Shown here: positions 27,342-36,507 of the stretch, in pieces
Layout of the letters: each line of letters begins with the position of its first letter
Numbering within the stretch: the first letter of the stretch is position 1
Origin: an uncultured Bacilli bacterium
Lineage (GTDB): Bacteria; Bacillota_I; Bacilli_A; ML615J-28; CAG-313
Length of the DNA stretch: 64,000 nt
NCBI GenBank assembly: GCA_934133195.1
Contig: CAKPAZ010000005.1
Coordinates: forward strand, 3,169 to 67,168
Reading direction: 5' to 3'
The notes under the pieces: generated by a model
What the model was told of the DNA's origin: nothing
The model's input: only the letters and a program-made list of their open reading frames with translations
Databases searched by the model: none
Position numbers and translations under genes: made by a program

Positions 27342-27370
27342 ATAATATCATTTTTTTCAAAAAAACTCAA
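27342..27370 (-). promoter_or_regulatory. Promoter of the foldase-like operon
   Basis: On the minus strand TTGAGT (27370-27365), 17 bases, TATTAT (27347-27342). This predicts a leader of about 50 bases before the AAGGAG. Confidence 0.6.
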
Positions 27371-27569
27371 CTAAAATATAGATAAATTGGCTGTTTTTAA
27401 GTTAATATTAACAAACATTATAAACTAATGTGAAATTAATGTGAAATCTTAATTTTATTTAAATCTAGGCGTTTGTAATAAACAATAAATAATCATCAAC
27501 GTATTATGTAGTAGACCTTATTATTGTTTACTGTTTGATTTTTTAAGCCATTTGAAAGGGGGAAGAATC

Positions 27570-27659
27570 ATGAATAATGGTCGTCAAGAATATGGATATG
27601 CATTTATCCTTGTATTATTCATTCTACTTGTAATCATTGGTGCTTGCTGGGCATTTTAA
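27570..27659 (+). CDS. YjcZ-like membrane micropeptide (29 residues)
   Basis: Short ORF with a strong AAAGGGGGAAG ribosome binding site 5 bases before the ATG. The peptide starts MNNGRQEYGYAFI and continues as a single hydrophobic helix ending GACWAF. Gly-Tyr-rich start plus the helix FILVLFILLVIIGA is the pattern of the YjcZ/SscA small sporulation proteins of Bacillus. A perfect hairpin follows at once, which supports a real transcription unit. Whether it is linked to sporulation here is unknown. It stands alone, divergent from the foldase-like genes. Confidence 0.75.
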   Translation: MNNGRQEYGYAFILVLFILLVIIGACWAF

Positions 27660-27663
27660 GATT

Positions 27664-27700
27664 AAGATAAAACACTGACATTGTCAGTGTTTTATCTTAT
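27664..27700 (+). terminator. Long perfect hairpin after the micropeptide gene
   Basis: A 17-base arm at 27664-27680 and its exact complement at 27682-27698 leave only one base between them (in practice a 5-base loop). T-rich sequence is inside the 3' arm. Confidence 0.8.
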
Positions 27701-27780
27701 TACTAGGAAATATTCAATAAGTAATAAAATAGATTTTATAGTATTTTCTCTCATTTTAAATTATTCTATTATGTATTTGA

Positions 27781-27809
27781 TTGAAAAATTATGGCCTTTA
27801 TGGTATAAT
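27781..27809 (+). promoter_or_regulatory. Promoter of walJ-rlmH
   Basis: TTGAAA at 27781-27786, a 17-base spacer ending in TGG, TATAAT at 27804-27809. It is an extended -10 promoter close to consensus. Confidence 0.85.
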
Positions 27810-27834
27810 AATTTGAAAAGTAGAGGAAATAAAT

Positions 27835-28626
27835 ATGAAAGTTACAATACTTGCTAGTGGATCAAAAGGTAACTCTACCTACATTGAAACCCCAAAAACA
27901 AAAATTTTAATTGATGCAGGAATTAGTTATCTTCAAATTAAACAAAGATTAAATGAAGAAAAGATTGAACTCGGTAATATAGATGCCATATTTGTATCTC
28001 ATGAACATACAGATCATGTATTATATCTTGCGAGTGTACTTTGTCGTACAAATGCTAAACTATATATCGATAAAATTTCTTACGATATTATTAATAAAAA
28101 AACTAATAACTCATTATTACCATTTGAAGTAACTTTTATTAAAGATGATTTAAAATATCAATTAGAAGATATTGTTGTTGTACCAATTTCTTTATCACAT
28201 GATTCTAAAGCAATTCATGGTTTCTTAATGAAAGAATTAAATACAGAAAATAATAAGACCTTCGCGTCAATCACTGATACTGGAATTATCCCACAAAAGT
28301 ATTTTCCCATTTTATCATCAATTAATACCATTTTTATTGAATCTAACCATGATGTGGAAATGTTGATGTCTAGCCGTAGACCATGGATATTAATTCAACG
28401 TATACTTTCACCAAAAGGCCATTTGTCAAATCAAGAATGTATGGAGTACTTGACAAAGTTTGTGTCTAAACATACTAAAAACATAATTCTTGCTCATTTA
28501 AGTGAGGACTGCAACTTAGAAAAAATTGCGGAAGCTGAGTGCTATAAATATTTTACCGAGAACCTTCCCTTTAAACTATATATAGCTAAGCAATATGAAC
28601 AGCTCCCTTTAATAGAGGTCGAATAA
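27835..28626 (+). CDS. walJ: Metallo-beta-lactamase fold hydrolase WalJ/YycJ
   Basis: Cytoplasmic MBL-fold nuclease-type protein that in Bacillus sits in the walRK locus and affects DNA replication and cell division timing. The start LASGSKGNSTYIET is the family signature. The metal site SHEHTDHV is near residue 56, followed by LSHDSKAIHGF, DTG, ESNHD and a C-terminal LAHLSEDCN. The 263 residues match. The adjacent rlmH fits the conserved walJ-rlmH neighbourhood, although walRK and htrA are not next to it. Confidence 0.92.
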   Translation: MKVTILASGSKGNSTYIETPKTKILIDAGISYLQIKQRLNEEKIELGNIDAIFVSHEHTDHVLYLASVLCRTNAKLYIDKISYDIINKKTNNSLLPFEVTFIKDDLKYQLEDIVVVPISLSHDSKAIHGFLMKELNTENNKTFASITDTGIIPQKYFPILSSINTIFIESNHDVEMLMSSRRPWILIQRILSPKGHLSNQECMEYLTKFVSKHTKNIILAHLSEDCNLEKIAEAECYKYFTENLPFKLYIAKQYEQLPLIEVE

Positions 28627-29085
28627 ATGATAAGAATTATTTGTGTTGGAAAAATAAAAGAAAGTTATATTTCTAAAGGAATTGAGGAATATTTAAAAAG
28701 ATTAAATGGATATCAAAAGATAGAAATAGTTGAGTTAAAAGAAGGAAATAATATTGATATCACTAAAACGATAAAAACTGAAGGCGAAGATATCCTATCG
28801 AAAATTAATTCTGACGATTTTGTAATAACTCTTGAAATTGAAGGAAAAATGATTTCAAGTGTTGAACTAGCAGAAAAGATTCAAAATTTATTAACATATG
28901 GAAAAACAAAAATTGACTTTGTTATCGGAGGGTCATGGGGACTAAGTGATGAAGTTAAAAAAAGAAGTAACTATGCTTTATCATTTTCAAAGTTTACCTT
29001 TCCTCATCAACTAATGAGACTAGTATTAGTTGAACAAATATATCGTGCATTTACGATAATTAACAATAAAGAATATCATAAGTAA
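28627..29085 (+). CDS. rlmH: 23S rRNA pseudouridine(1915) N3-methyltransferase RlmH
   Basis: SPOUT-class methyltransferase acting on the pseudouridine of 23S helix 69 in complete ribosomes. The start MIRIICVGKIKE, the knot loop FVIGGSWGLS and the C-terminal LVLVEQIYRAF followed by YHK identify it. The length is 152 residues. The ATG follows the walJ stop without a gap, so they form an operon. Confidence 0.95.
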   Translation: MIRIICVGKIKESYISKGIEEYLKRLNGYQKIEIVELKEGNNIDITKTIKTEGEDILSKINSDDFVITLEIEGKMISSVELAEKIQNLLTYGKTKIDFVIGGSWGLSDEVKKRSNYALSFSKFTFPHQLMRLVLVEQIYRAFTIINNKEYHK

Positions 29086-29096
29086 AGGAGACATAT

Positions 29097-29963
29097 ATGA
29101 TTGATTTAATTACAAACATTATATTTTTAGTTGTTACAGTAGGATTTGTTGGTGCATACACATATAGTTTAGTACTAAATTTAATTCGTGCAATCAAGAC
29201 CAACAAAAGCATTAAAGAAAACCCTCAAACAGTTGAGGCTACAGTTATCGAAGTTACTCCAGTAAAAAAACGTGTTTATATCAAGGCACAATATACTTCT
29301 CAAAGTAATCATCGTGTATTTGATACTGTGTTTGAACTAACTCAAGCAGAATTTAAAGATCAATATTATGTTGGTCAAAAGATTAACCTTGTTTATCCAA
29401 AAATTGAAGGTACAAATAAAATTCATAATTTTCCAGTTTACATGGAAGGTCAAAAACTTTCATTAGAAGCAGGACCAATCTTTACCGATGCCTTAATGGT
29501 TGCGGCTGGTTTATTTATTTGTCTATACTCTTTATTTAGAATGCTTGCTGTTAATGCCTTTAAAGGTGGAGTTGCTCTTGTAAATATGGGATTATCATCA
29601 AGTGAAACAGAAATTCCTTGTACATTACCTTTATTTACTTTTGTTATCTTCTTAGTAATTTATATTGTTTTAATAAGTTATCTAATTGAAAGAATTGTTG
29701 GTATTTCTAAAGACCATAGTGAAAACTACTTAAAAATTTGTGGTTTACTTGTTAAAGCAGAAGTAACAACATACAAACTTACAAGAACAAAAAATGCTGA
29801 AGGAACAAGACAAGCTCAAGTTAAAATTACTTTTAGTACTAATAAAGGTGAACAAATCGAAGCTGAAATATATTCCTTCATGTATACAGAAAATCCTGAA
29901 CAATACATTAGTATTTTATATGATCCAAGACGACCAAAGATGGCCGTATATCTAAAGGGATAA
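29097..29963 (+). CDS. Membrane protein with two DUF3592-like domains
   Basis: Topology: one N-terminal TM helix, a beta-rich soluble domain (about 43-118, beginning VEATVIEVTPV and with YVGQKINLVYPK), two TM helices (about 125-205), then a second similar soluble domain ending ISILYDPRRPKMAVYL. The pattern of a strand-rich domain closed by vGd-vLYdP-like motifs is that of DUF3592. No function is known. AAGGAGA precedes the ATG, 11 bases after rlmH, and uvrB follows after one base, so it lies inside an operon. Confidence 0.7.
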   Translation: MIDLITNIIFLVVTVGFVGAYTYSLVLNLIRAIKTNKSIKENPQTVEATVIEVTPVKKRVYIKAQYTSQSNHRVFDTVFELTQAEFKDQYYVGQKINLVYPKIEGTNKIHNFPVYMEGQKLSLEAGPIFTDALMVAAGLFICLYSLFRMLAVNAFKGGVALVNMGLSSSETEIPCTLPLFTFVIFLVIYIVLISYLIERIVGISKDHSENYLKICGLLVKAEVTTYKLTRTKNAEGTRQAQVKITFSTNKGEQIEAEIYSFMYTENPEQYISILYDPRRPKMAVYLKG

Positions 29964-29964
29964 T

Positions 29965-31947
29965 ATGAAAAAGTTTGAACTTGTTGCTCCCTATAAACCA
30001 ATGGGAGATCAAATCCAAGCCATTGAAAGAATAACTAGCAATCTTGAAATGGGAATTAAGGAACAAACTTTATTAGGTGCAACAGGAACCGGAAAAACAT
30101 TTACAATGGCTAATGTTATTGCGAATGTCAATAAACCTACACTAGTTTTAGCTCACAATAAAACTTTAGCAGGACAACTATATGCAGAATTAAAAGCTTT
30201 CTTTCCTAATAATCGTGTGGAATATTTTATCTCTTATTACGATTATTATCAACCAGAAGCTTATGTTCCTAGTAAAGATATGTACATTGAAAAAGATTCA
30301 AGTATTAATGATGAAATTGATCAAATGCGTCATGCTGCAACATCATCAATATTAGAACGCCGTGATACAATAATTGTCGCAAGTGTATCTTGCATATATG
30401 GTATAGGTGATCCCGAAGATTATGAAAACTCAATGATAACTATTCGTGTAAATGATAATCTTCGTCGTGATGATTTAATTGATAAACTTGTTAAACAACA
30501 ATTTATATATAGCTCAATTAGCTTTGACAGAGGTATGTTTAGAGTAAAAGGAGATCACATTGATATTTTACCTACATACGAAAATAGTGAAGCTATTAGA
30601 ATTAGTTTCTTCGATGATGAAGTTGAAAAAATCGCAATCTTTGATGTCGCAACAGGAAAAATAATAAGAAGTGTTGAATTAATAAACATCTTCCCTGCTA
30701 CTCACTTCGTAATGAACGAAGAAAAAAAAGAAGAAGCTATACGTAGAATTAAACAAGAACTAGATGAAAGAGTTGCTTATTTCTTAAGCATAAATAAACC
30801 ACTAGAAGCAGAACGTATTAAACAACGTACAATGTATGATTTAGAAATGCTAAAAGAAGTAGGAAGTTGTTCTGGTATAGAAAACTACTCAAGACATCTT
30901 TCTTTAAGAAATGAAGGAGAAACTCCATCAGTATTACTAGATTTCTTTGATAAAGATTATTTAATGATCATTGATGAATCACATGTAACTATTCCTCAAG
31001 TTAGAGGTATGTATAATGGTGATAGAAGTAGAAAGCAAACATTAGTTGATTATGGTTTTCGTTTACCATCAGCTCTTGATAATAGACCTTTAAATTTTCA
31101 AGAGTTTGAACAAAAAATCAATCAAGTCGTTTATGTTTCAGCAACTCCTGGTGATTATGAACTAAGTAGATCATATGAAATTATTGAACAAATCATTAGA
31201 CCTACTGGTCTTCTTGATCCTCTTGTTGAGGTTCGTCCGACCCTTAATCAAATAGATTATATTCTTGCGGACATCAAAGAAAGAATAAAAAATAATGAAC
31301 GAACATTAATTACAACCTTAACAATTAAAATGAGTGAGGACTTAACTGCCTACTTAAAAGAAGTTGGTATTAAAGTAGCTTACCTACATTCTGAAATTAA
31401 AGCCTTAGAACGATTAGAAATCATTAGAGCTTTAAGAAAAGGAACATACGATGTATTAGTTGGTATTAACCTTTTAAGAGAAGGTCTAGATATCCCTGAA
31501 GTTAGTTTAATATGCATACTTGATGCGGACAAAGAAGGATTCCTAAGAAGTGAAAGATCATTAATTCAAACAATAGGTCGTGCCGCGAGAAATGCTAACG
31601 GTAAGGTAGTACTTTATGCCGATACAATGACTGACTCAATGACAAAGGCAATCAACGAAACAAATCGTCGTCGTAAAATTCAAAATGAATATAATATCGA
31701 ACATCACATAATTCCTCAAACAATCATCAAAGAAATTGGTGAATCCGTATCAATCGTTAACCCTGATACTGGTGAGGTCGTTGAAGATGTAATTGACAAA
31801 GAAACATATAAGACAATGTCAAAAGTAGAAAAGAAACAATTAATTGAAAAATTAGAACTTGCGATGAAAAAAGCATCAAAAGAACTAAATTTCGAAGAAG
31901 CAATAATGTTAAGAGATACAATCTTAGAACTAAAAGCAGAAAATTAA
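29965..31947 (+). CDS. uvrB: Excinuclease ABC subunit B
   Basis: Damage-verification helicase of nucleotide excision repair, which works with UvrA and UvrC. It contains LLGATGTGKTFT near residue 37, the beta-hairpin region YISYYDYYQPEAYVP (as ISYYDYYQPEAYVP), DESHVT, LLREGLDIPEVSL and QTIGRAARN. The C-terminal UVR motif (LNFEEAIMLRD) is present. Its 660 residues are complete. uvrA, its usual neighbour, is not in the window. mnmA follows instead. Confidence 0.97.
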   Translation: MKKFELVAPYKPMGDQIQAIERITSNLEMGIKEQTLLGATGTGKTFTMANVIANVNKPTLVLAHNKTLAGQLYAELKAFFPNNRVEYFISYYDYYQPEAYVPSKDMYIEKDSSINDEIDQMRHAATSSILERRDTIIVASVSCIYGIGDPEDYENSMITIRVNDNLRRDDLIDKLVKQQFIYSSISFDRGMFRVKGDHIDILPTYENSEAIRISFFDDEVEKIAIFDVATGKIIRSVELINIFPATHFVMNEEKKEEAIRRIKQELDERVAYFLSINKPLEAERIKQRTMYDLEMLKEVGSCSGIENYSRHLSLRNEGETPSVLLDFFDKDYLMIIDESHVTIPQVRGMYNGDRSRKQTLVDYGFRLPSALDNRPLNFQEFEQKINQVVYVSATPGDYELSRSYEIIEQIIRPTGLLDPLVEVRPTLNQIDYILADIKERIKNNERTLITTLTIKMSEDLTAYLKEVGIKVAYLHSEIKALERLEIIRALRKGTYDVLVGINLLREGLDIPEVSLICILDADKEGFLRSERSLIQTIGRAARNANGKVVLYADTMTDSMTKAINETNRRRKIQNEYNIEHHIIPQTIIKEIGESVSIVNPDTGEVVEDVIDKETYKTMSKVEKKQLIEKLELAMKKASKELNFEEAIMLRDTILELKAEN

Positions 31948-31962
31948 AAAGGAGGAGTATAT

Positions 31963-33090
31963 ATGCCTAATAAACCAAAAGTAATAATCGGTCTTTCTGG
32001 TGGTGTTGATAGTAGCGTTGGTATTATAAAACTACAAGAAGCTGGCTATGATGTAGAAGCAATGTTTATGAGAAACTGGGATTCTGCAGTTAATAATGAT
32101 ATTTTAGGCAATCCTGATTTAATGGATGAAGTATGTCCACAAGAAAAAGACTATATGGATGCCAAACGTGTCGCAGAACAATTAGGTGTAAAACTATATC
32201 GTATAGACTTTATAGAAGAATATTGGAACGAAGTATTTACTTATTTTCTAGATGAATACAAACGTAATCGTACTCCTAATCCGGATATTTTATGTAATAA
32301 AGAAATTAAATTTAAAGCCTTCTTAAAGAAAGCAGAAGAAATGGGAGCTGATTATATCGCAATGGGACACTATGCAAGAGTTATCCATGATGGCGATAAA
32401 CACTACTTATTAAGAGGTGTGGATAGTAATAAAGACCAAACATACTTTCTATCTCAACTTACATCAGCTCAACTTTCAAAAGCTTTATTTCCAGTTGGTG
32501 ATTTAACAAAACCAGAAGTAAGAAAAATTGCGGCTGAACATAATTTGGTTGTAGCCACAAAAAAAGATTCAACTGGTATTTGTTTCATTGGTGAAAGAAA
32601 TTTCAAAGAATTTCTAAAAAATTACTTACCAGCTCAACCAGGAAATATGGTAACATCTGATGGAACTGTCGTAGGAACTCATGAAGGTATAATGTATTAT
32701 ACTATTGGTCAAAGACATGGTTTAGGTATTGGTGGCCCAGGAGAGGCTTGGTTTGTAATTGGTAAAAATCCCCAAAAGAATGAATTAATTGTGGGACAAG
32801 GTGATGAACAAGAATTACTTTTCGCAAACAAAGCTATCATTAAAGACATCAATATCATTAACGGTCCCCTTGTAAATACTGATACCTTATCTGCGAAATT
32901 TCGTTATCGTGCTCCAGATGTAAAAGTAAAAATTAAATATCTTGATGATAATACAATTGAAGTTATAACATCAGAACCAGTCAAAGCCATAACACCAGGT
33001 CAAGCCTGTGTATTCTATGATGGAGAGTATTGCCTTGGTGGTGGTACTATTGATGAAGTATACATGGATGATGTGAAACGGAGATACTAA
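31963..33090 (+). CDS. mnmA: tRNA-specific 2-thiouridylase MnmA
   Basis: Thiolates U34 of the tRNAs for Lys, Glu and Gln, using sulfur relayed from a cysteine desulfurase. The PP-loop GLSGGVDSS is near residue 10, the first catalytic Cys is in NPDILCNKEIKF, and the second in GICFIGERNF. The C-terminal beta barrel ends with GQACVFYDGEYCLGGGTI. Length is 375 residues. AAGGAGG precedes the ATG. Confidence 0.97.
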   Translation: MPNKPKVIIGLSGGVDSSVGIIKLQEAGYDVEAMFMRNWDSAVNNDILGNPDLMDEVCPQEKDYMDAKRVAEQLGVKLYRIDFIEEYWNEVFTYFLDEYKRNRTPNPDILCNKEIKFKAFLKKAEEMGADYIAMGHYARVIHDGDKHYLLRGVDSNKDQTYFLSQLTSAQLSKALFPVGDLTKPEVRKIAAEHNLVVATKKDSTGICFIGERNFKEFLKNYLPAQPGNMVTSDGTVVGTHEGIMYYTIGQRHGLGIGGPGEAWFVIGKNPQKNELIVGQGDEQELLFANKAIIKDINIINGPLVNTDTLSAKFRYRAPDVKVKIKYLDDNTIEVITSEPVKAITPGQACVFYDGEYCLGGGTIDEVYMDDVKRRY

Positions 33091-33091
33091 A

Positions 33092-35440
33092 ATGAGCGAA
33101 CGTATTGACGGAACAATTGTAAAAGTTCACTTTTATAATGTAGACAACGGCTATACCGTTGCTCTTTTTGAAATAGACTACAAAAATCAAAAAAACAAAG
33201 AAGTTAAAAAGAAAATCTTTGGTAATACTATTAATATCGTAGGATATTTTGATCATGCTGTGTATCCAGATGAAGAATTAGTTCTTGATGGTGAGTTTGT
33301 AAAAGATAAAACTTATGGTCTTCAATTTAGGTTTACATCATTTGAACGTAAGGCTTTAAACAATGAATATGGAATTGTCTCATATTTATCAAGTGATTTA
33401 TTTCCAGGTGTTGGTACTAAAATAGCCAAGCAAGTCGTTGAACACCTAGGTACTAAAGCCATTGAGTTAATTAAACATAATCCCGATTGTTTAGATGAAA
33501 TCGGAATACCAAAAAAAGCCGCATCAACAATTTATAGTGGTATAATCAATGATCAAAGTAATCAAGAGGCGGTAATCTTTCTTTTGGAAAATGGTATTAC
33601 AATTGATATGGCCAATAAGATTACAACTAAATTTGGTCCTAGTATTATCAGTGAATTAAAAGAAAATCCATATATATTAATGGATAAAATTGAAAGATTT
33701 GGATTCAAGAAAAACGATCAATTTGCTTTAAGACTTGGAATAAAGAAAGATGCAACCGTAAGACTTAAAGCTTTGCTTGGATATGTTTTAAAAGAATTAA
33801 TCTACAATTCAGGTAATAGCTATGTAACTAGAACTGACCTTTACACTAAGGTTACGAGTTATGTACAAGAAGAAATTGAAAAATCTAAATTTGAAAACAT
33901 TTTAAATATTCTTGTTACTGATAAAAAGATATATATGCCAAATCCAGATGAAATCTTTGATTACAAGCTATATACTGAAGAAACTGAACTTGCTAAAGAA
34001 ATTGTTGCTCTTTTAAAGGGAGAAAGAAACCCTGAAAAACCAATGATACAATATGATGAAAATGTCATTGAAGATTTATACAAAGAAATTGAAAAAGAAT
34101 CATCAATTGCCTTTAACAAAGAACAATGTTTAGCAATTAAATCTGCCTTTACTGAACCAGTAGTAATAATTACCGGAGGACCAGGTACAGGTAAAACAAC
34201 AATTGTTAATGCCATCGTAAAAATGTATTTAAAACTAAATAAAGATAGCTCGGCTTTAGCTGATATGATAGCTATACTTGCTCCAACCGGTCGTGCAGCT
34301 AAACGTTTAAAAGAAACAACAAGTATGAATACTTCAACCATTCATAAGTTTTTAGGATATATCGGTGGAGAACGTTTTGAATATAGTAAATACAATCGTA
34401 CATCTGCACGTTTAATCATTGTTGATGAATCATCAATGATGGATTTACCTCTAGCATATCGTTTGGTAACTTCAATGCATGAGGATGCAAGATTAATAAT
34501 TGTAGGAGATGTCGACCAACTTCCTGCCGTTGGTCCTGGTCAAGTATTAAAAGACCTTATAGATACCAAAGAAATTAAAACAATTAGATTAAATAAAATA
34601 CATCGTCAAGCTGAAAATTCAAATATTATAAAGCTTGCACATAGTATTAATGAAGGAAAGATCCCAGAAACCATTTTAGAGAAACTTCCTGATAGAGTCT
34701 TTATTCCGACTGATAATGAACATTTACCAAGTTTAATTATTGAACTAGTAAAAAAAGCAGTTGATAAAGGTAAAGATATCAATAAAGATGTCCAAGTTTT
34801 AATCCCGATGTATAAAGGTGATGTAGGCATTACCGAAATCAATAATAAGATTCAAGCTTTAGTCAATCCTTTAAATGATAATCAAGAATTAAAAATATTT
34901 GGAGTTAGCTATCGTGAAAATGATAAAGTAATTCAACTTGTTAATCGTGCTGATAAAGGAATAATGAATGGTGATATAGGATATATATATAATTTTAAAT
35001 ATAAAGATTTTAAAATTAATGGTTTATCCGTTATGTTTGATAGTGGCATCGTTGATTATACTCTTGAAGAAGTAGAAGAATTATCTTTGGCTTATGCCAT
35101 AAGTATTCACAAGGCGCAAGGTAGTGAATTTGATTTAGTAATTATGCCGATATCTACCAAACACTACATAATGTTAAAACGAAAACTAATTTATACAGGT
35201 ATTACAAGAGCTAAAAATAGCTTAGTTTTAATAGGTGACATAAAAGCACTTCAAATGGGTGTTCACCAAGTTGAACATAACCGAAAAACAATATTGAAAG
35301 ATAAAATAATTGAATACTTACATAATCCATTAAGTGAATCTAATGATGAATTAATAATTGATGATGAAGAATCAGCTTTTAATGTATTAGGTGAAAGAGA
35401 AATTAAAGGTATAAAACCAAGTGATTTTGAAGATTTTTAA
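33092..35440 (+). CDS. recD2: RecD2-type ATP-dependent DNA helicase
   Basis: 5'-to-3' SF1B helicase not associated with RecBC. The N-terminal OB-like and HhH region (VGTKIAKQVVEHLG) is followed by the Walker A GGPGTGKTTI near residue 361. Then come DESSMMD, GDVDQLPAVGPG and the late motif SIHKAQGSEFD. The 782 residues are typical for RecD2. It starts one base after mnmA, with CGGAGA as ribosome binding site. Confidence 0.95.
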   Translation: MSERIDGTIVKVHFYNVDNGYTVALFEIDYKNQKNKEVKKKIFGNTINIVGYFDHAVYPDEELVLDGEFVKDKTYGLQFRFTSFERKALNNEYGIVSYLSSDLFPGVGTKIAKQVVEHLGTKAIELIKHNPDCLDEIGIPKKAASTIYSGIINDQSNQEAVIFLLENGITIDMANKITTKFGPSIISELKENPYILMDKIERFGFKKNDQFALRLGIKKDATVRLKALLGYVLKELIYNSGNSYVTRTDLYTKVTSYVQEEIEKSKFENILNILVTDKKIYMPNPDEIFDYKLYTEETELAKEIVALLKGERNPEKPMIQYDENVIEDLYKEIEKESSIAFNKEQCLAIKSAFTEPVVIITGGPGTGKTTIVNAIVKMYLKLNKDSSALADMIAILAPTGRAAKRLKETTSMNTSTIHKFLGYIGGERFEYSKYNRTSARLIIVDESSMMDLPLAYRLVTSMHEDARLIIVGDVDQLPAVGPGQVLKDLIDTKEIKTIRLNKIHRQAENSNIIKLAHSINEGKIPETILEKLPDRVFIPTDNEHLPSLIIELVKKAVDKGKDINKDVQVLIPMYKGDVGITEINNKIQALVNPLNDNQELKIFGVSYRENDKVIQLVNRADKGIMNGDIGYIYNFKYKDFKINGLSVMFDSGIVDYTLEEVEELSLAYAISIHKAQGSEFDLVIMPISTKHYIMLKRKLIYTGITRAKNSLVLIGDIKALQMGVHQVEHNRKTILKDKIIEYLHNPLSESNDELIIDDEESAFNVLGEREIKGIKPSDFEDF

Positions 35441-35512
35441 GAAAAAAATACCAAATAATTGTTTGTATAAGTTATTAAAAAAAACTAATAATAAAAATGC
35501 TAAACAATATAT

Positions 35513-35540
35513 TTGAGTACTATCTGAAAAAACATATAAT
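35513..35540 (+). promoter_or_regulatory. Promoter of the small Cys-tailed membrane protein
   Basis: TTGAGT at 35513-35518, 16-base spacer, TATAAT at 35535-35540, leaving a leader of about 70 bases. Confidence 0.55.
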
Positions 35541-35619
35541 ATTCACTGCGTTTAAATCAATAGTTATATAATATATTTCTGAATTTAGCACTTTAAACTT
35601 CAAAGAAGAGGTGATAGTT

Positions 35620-35820
35620 TTGAAATCATCGGTATTCCCGTTTCTCGCGGGAGGAATGACGGTTTTAGGTGTTTGGCTCGCATACGCTAATCGTACCGCT
35701 CTTGACAAGTTGGTAAAAAGTATTAACGATACAACCGAACAAACAATCCAAAAGTTTAAAGCCAAAATGGATAATATGAATTGTGAGTGTCAAGGATGCA
35801 ATTCTGATAATCCTAGTTAA
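35620..35820 (+). CDS. Small single-helix membrane protein with a Cys-rich tail
   Basis: Start is probably TTG at 35620 behind AGAGGTGAT, giving 66 residues (GTG at 35611 is in frame but sits on the ribosome binding site). One N-terminal TM helix (FLAGGMTVLGVWLAY), then an amphipathic helix (LDKLVKSINDTTEQTIQKF), then a tail with CECQGC. No family is recognised. The tail could bind a metal or form disulfides. The gene is less AT-rich at its start than the flanking DNA and has its own promoter and terminator. Confidence 0.65.
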   Translation: MKSSVFPFLAGGMTVLGVWLAYANRTALDKLVKSINDTTEQTIQKFKAKMDNMNCECQGCNSDNPS

Positions 35821-35850
35821 AAAGACTTCCAAGTGAAGTCTTTTTTTAAT
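35819..35850 (+). terminator. Terminator of the small membrane protein gene
   Basis: AAAAAGACTTC pairs with GAAGTCTTTTT (35835-35845) around 5 bases, followed by Ts. Confidence 0.9.
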
Positions 35851-35918
35851 TTAATTGTGTCTTATGTAGTGAGTAGAAAAATATCTACAAAAATTAAATA
35901 AATTTGAAAGGAAAAAAT

Positions 35919-36344
35919 ATGGAAGAAAAAATTTTAGTTCAAACAGATTCTAAGAAGCTATCTTACTTTGCCATAGCATTTGCTTCTATTGGTATTCTAG
36001 TTACATTATGCTTAGGATTTGCATTACTTGATGTTGTTGATCTAGAAATTGTTGCATTTATCCCAGCGATGGTAGTTGTAATAATTTCAATCTTTTTATT
36101 TTTAGGAATAGGAGATATTACTGTAACTAATAAAAGAGTTTATAAAACTACATTGTTTAAAACAATAATGGTATTACCACTAGATAAAGTCTGCAGCTAT
36201 GCAACAGGTTCATGTTTTAAAACAGTAAAAGTAAAAACCCCTTCAGGAACAGTTTCATTAATGTTTGTAAACAAGTATAAAGAAATTCAAGAAGCATTAG
36301 ATTCATTAATCATAGGTCCTGAAGTAAAAGCACCAGAAGAATAA
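35919..36344 (+). CDS. Membrane protein with a bacterial PH-like domain
   Basis: Two TM helices (about residues 17-65, SYFAIAFASIGILVTL and AFIPAMVVVIISIFLFL) are followed by a PH-like module. It begins ITVTNKRVYKTT, continues with the VLPLDKV block and ends with a helix (YKEIQEALDSLI). Such proteins are membrane-associated and of unknown role. The ATG at 35919 with GAAAGGA fits better than the TTG at 35904, giving 141 residues. A terminator follows. Confidence 0.72.
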   Translation: MEEKILVQTDSKKLSYFAIAFASIGILVTLCLGFALLDVVDLEIVAFIPAMVVVIISIFLFLGIGDITVTNKRVYKTTLFKTIMVLPLDKVCSYATGSCFKTVKVKTPSGTVSLMFVNKYKEIQEALDSLIIGPEVKAPEE

Positions 36345-36410
36345 AATCAACAAAATATAATAGTAAAGAAAGTTAATATAAAATAACTTGATTTGCTATT
36401 AAAACTAAAT

Positions 36411-36434
36411 AAAGGCGTGAGGACGCCTTTTTTT
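36411..36434 (+). terminator. Terminator after the PH-domain gene
   Basis: AAAGGCGT at 36411-36418 pairs with ACGCCTTT at 36423-36430 around GAGG, followed by Ts. Confidence 0.9.
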
Positions 36435-36454
36435 AAAAATAATATGTCAACTTT

Positions 36455-36483
36455 TTTATTAGTTTTAATTTTTGTGATATAAT
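36455..36483 (+). promoter_or_regulatory. Extended -10 promoter of the M16C peptidase
   Basis: TGA directly before TATAAT at 36478-36483, with a weak TTTATT at 36455-36460 at 17-base spacing. Confidence 0.5.
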
Positions 36484-36507
36484 AATAACGATGAAAGAAG
36501 GGATAAT

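Noticed and set aside
27475..27535. Imperfect inverted repeat AAACAATAA/TTATTGTTT before the micropeptide
   Set aside because: Nine-base match in very AT-rich DNA with a long spacer. Not distinct from chance.
35498..35572. 24-codon ORF upstream of the small membrane protein
   Set aside because: No ribosome binding site, and it spans the predicted promoter.
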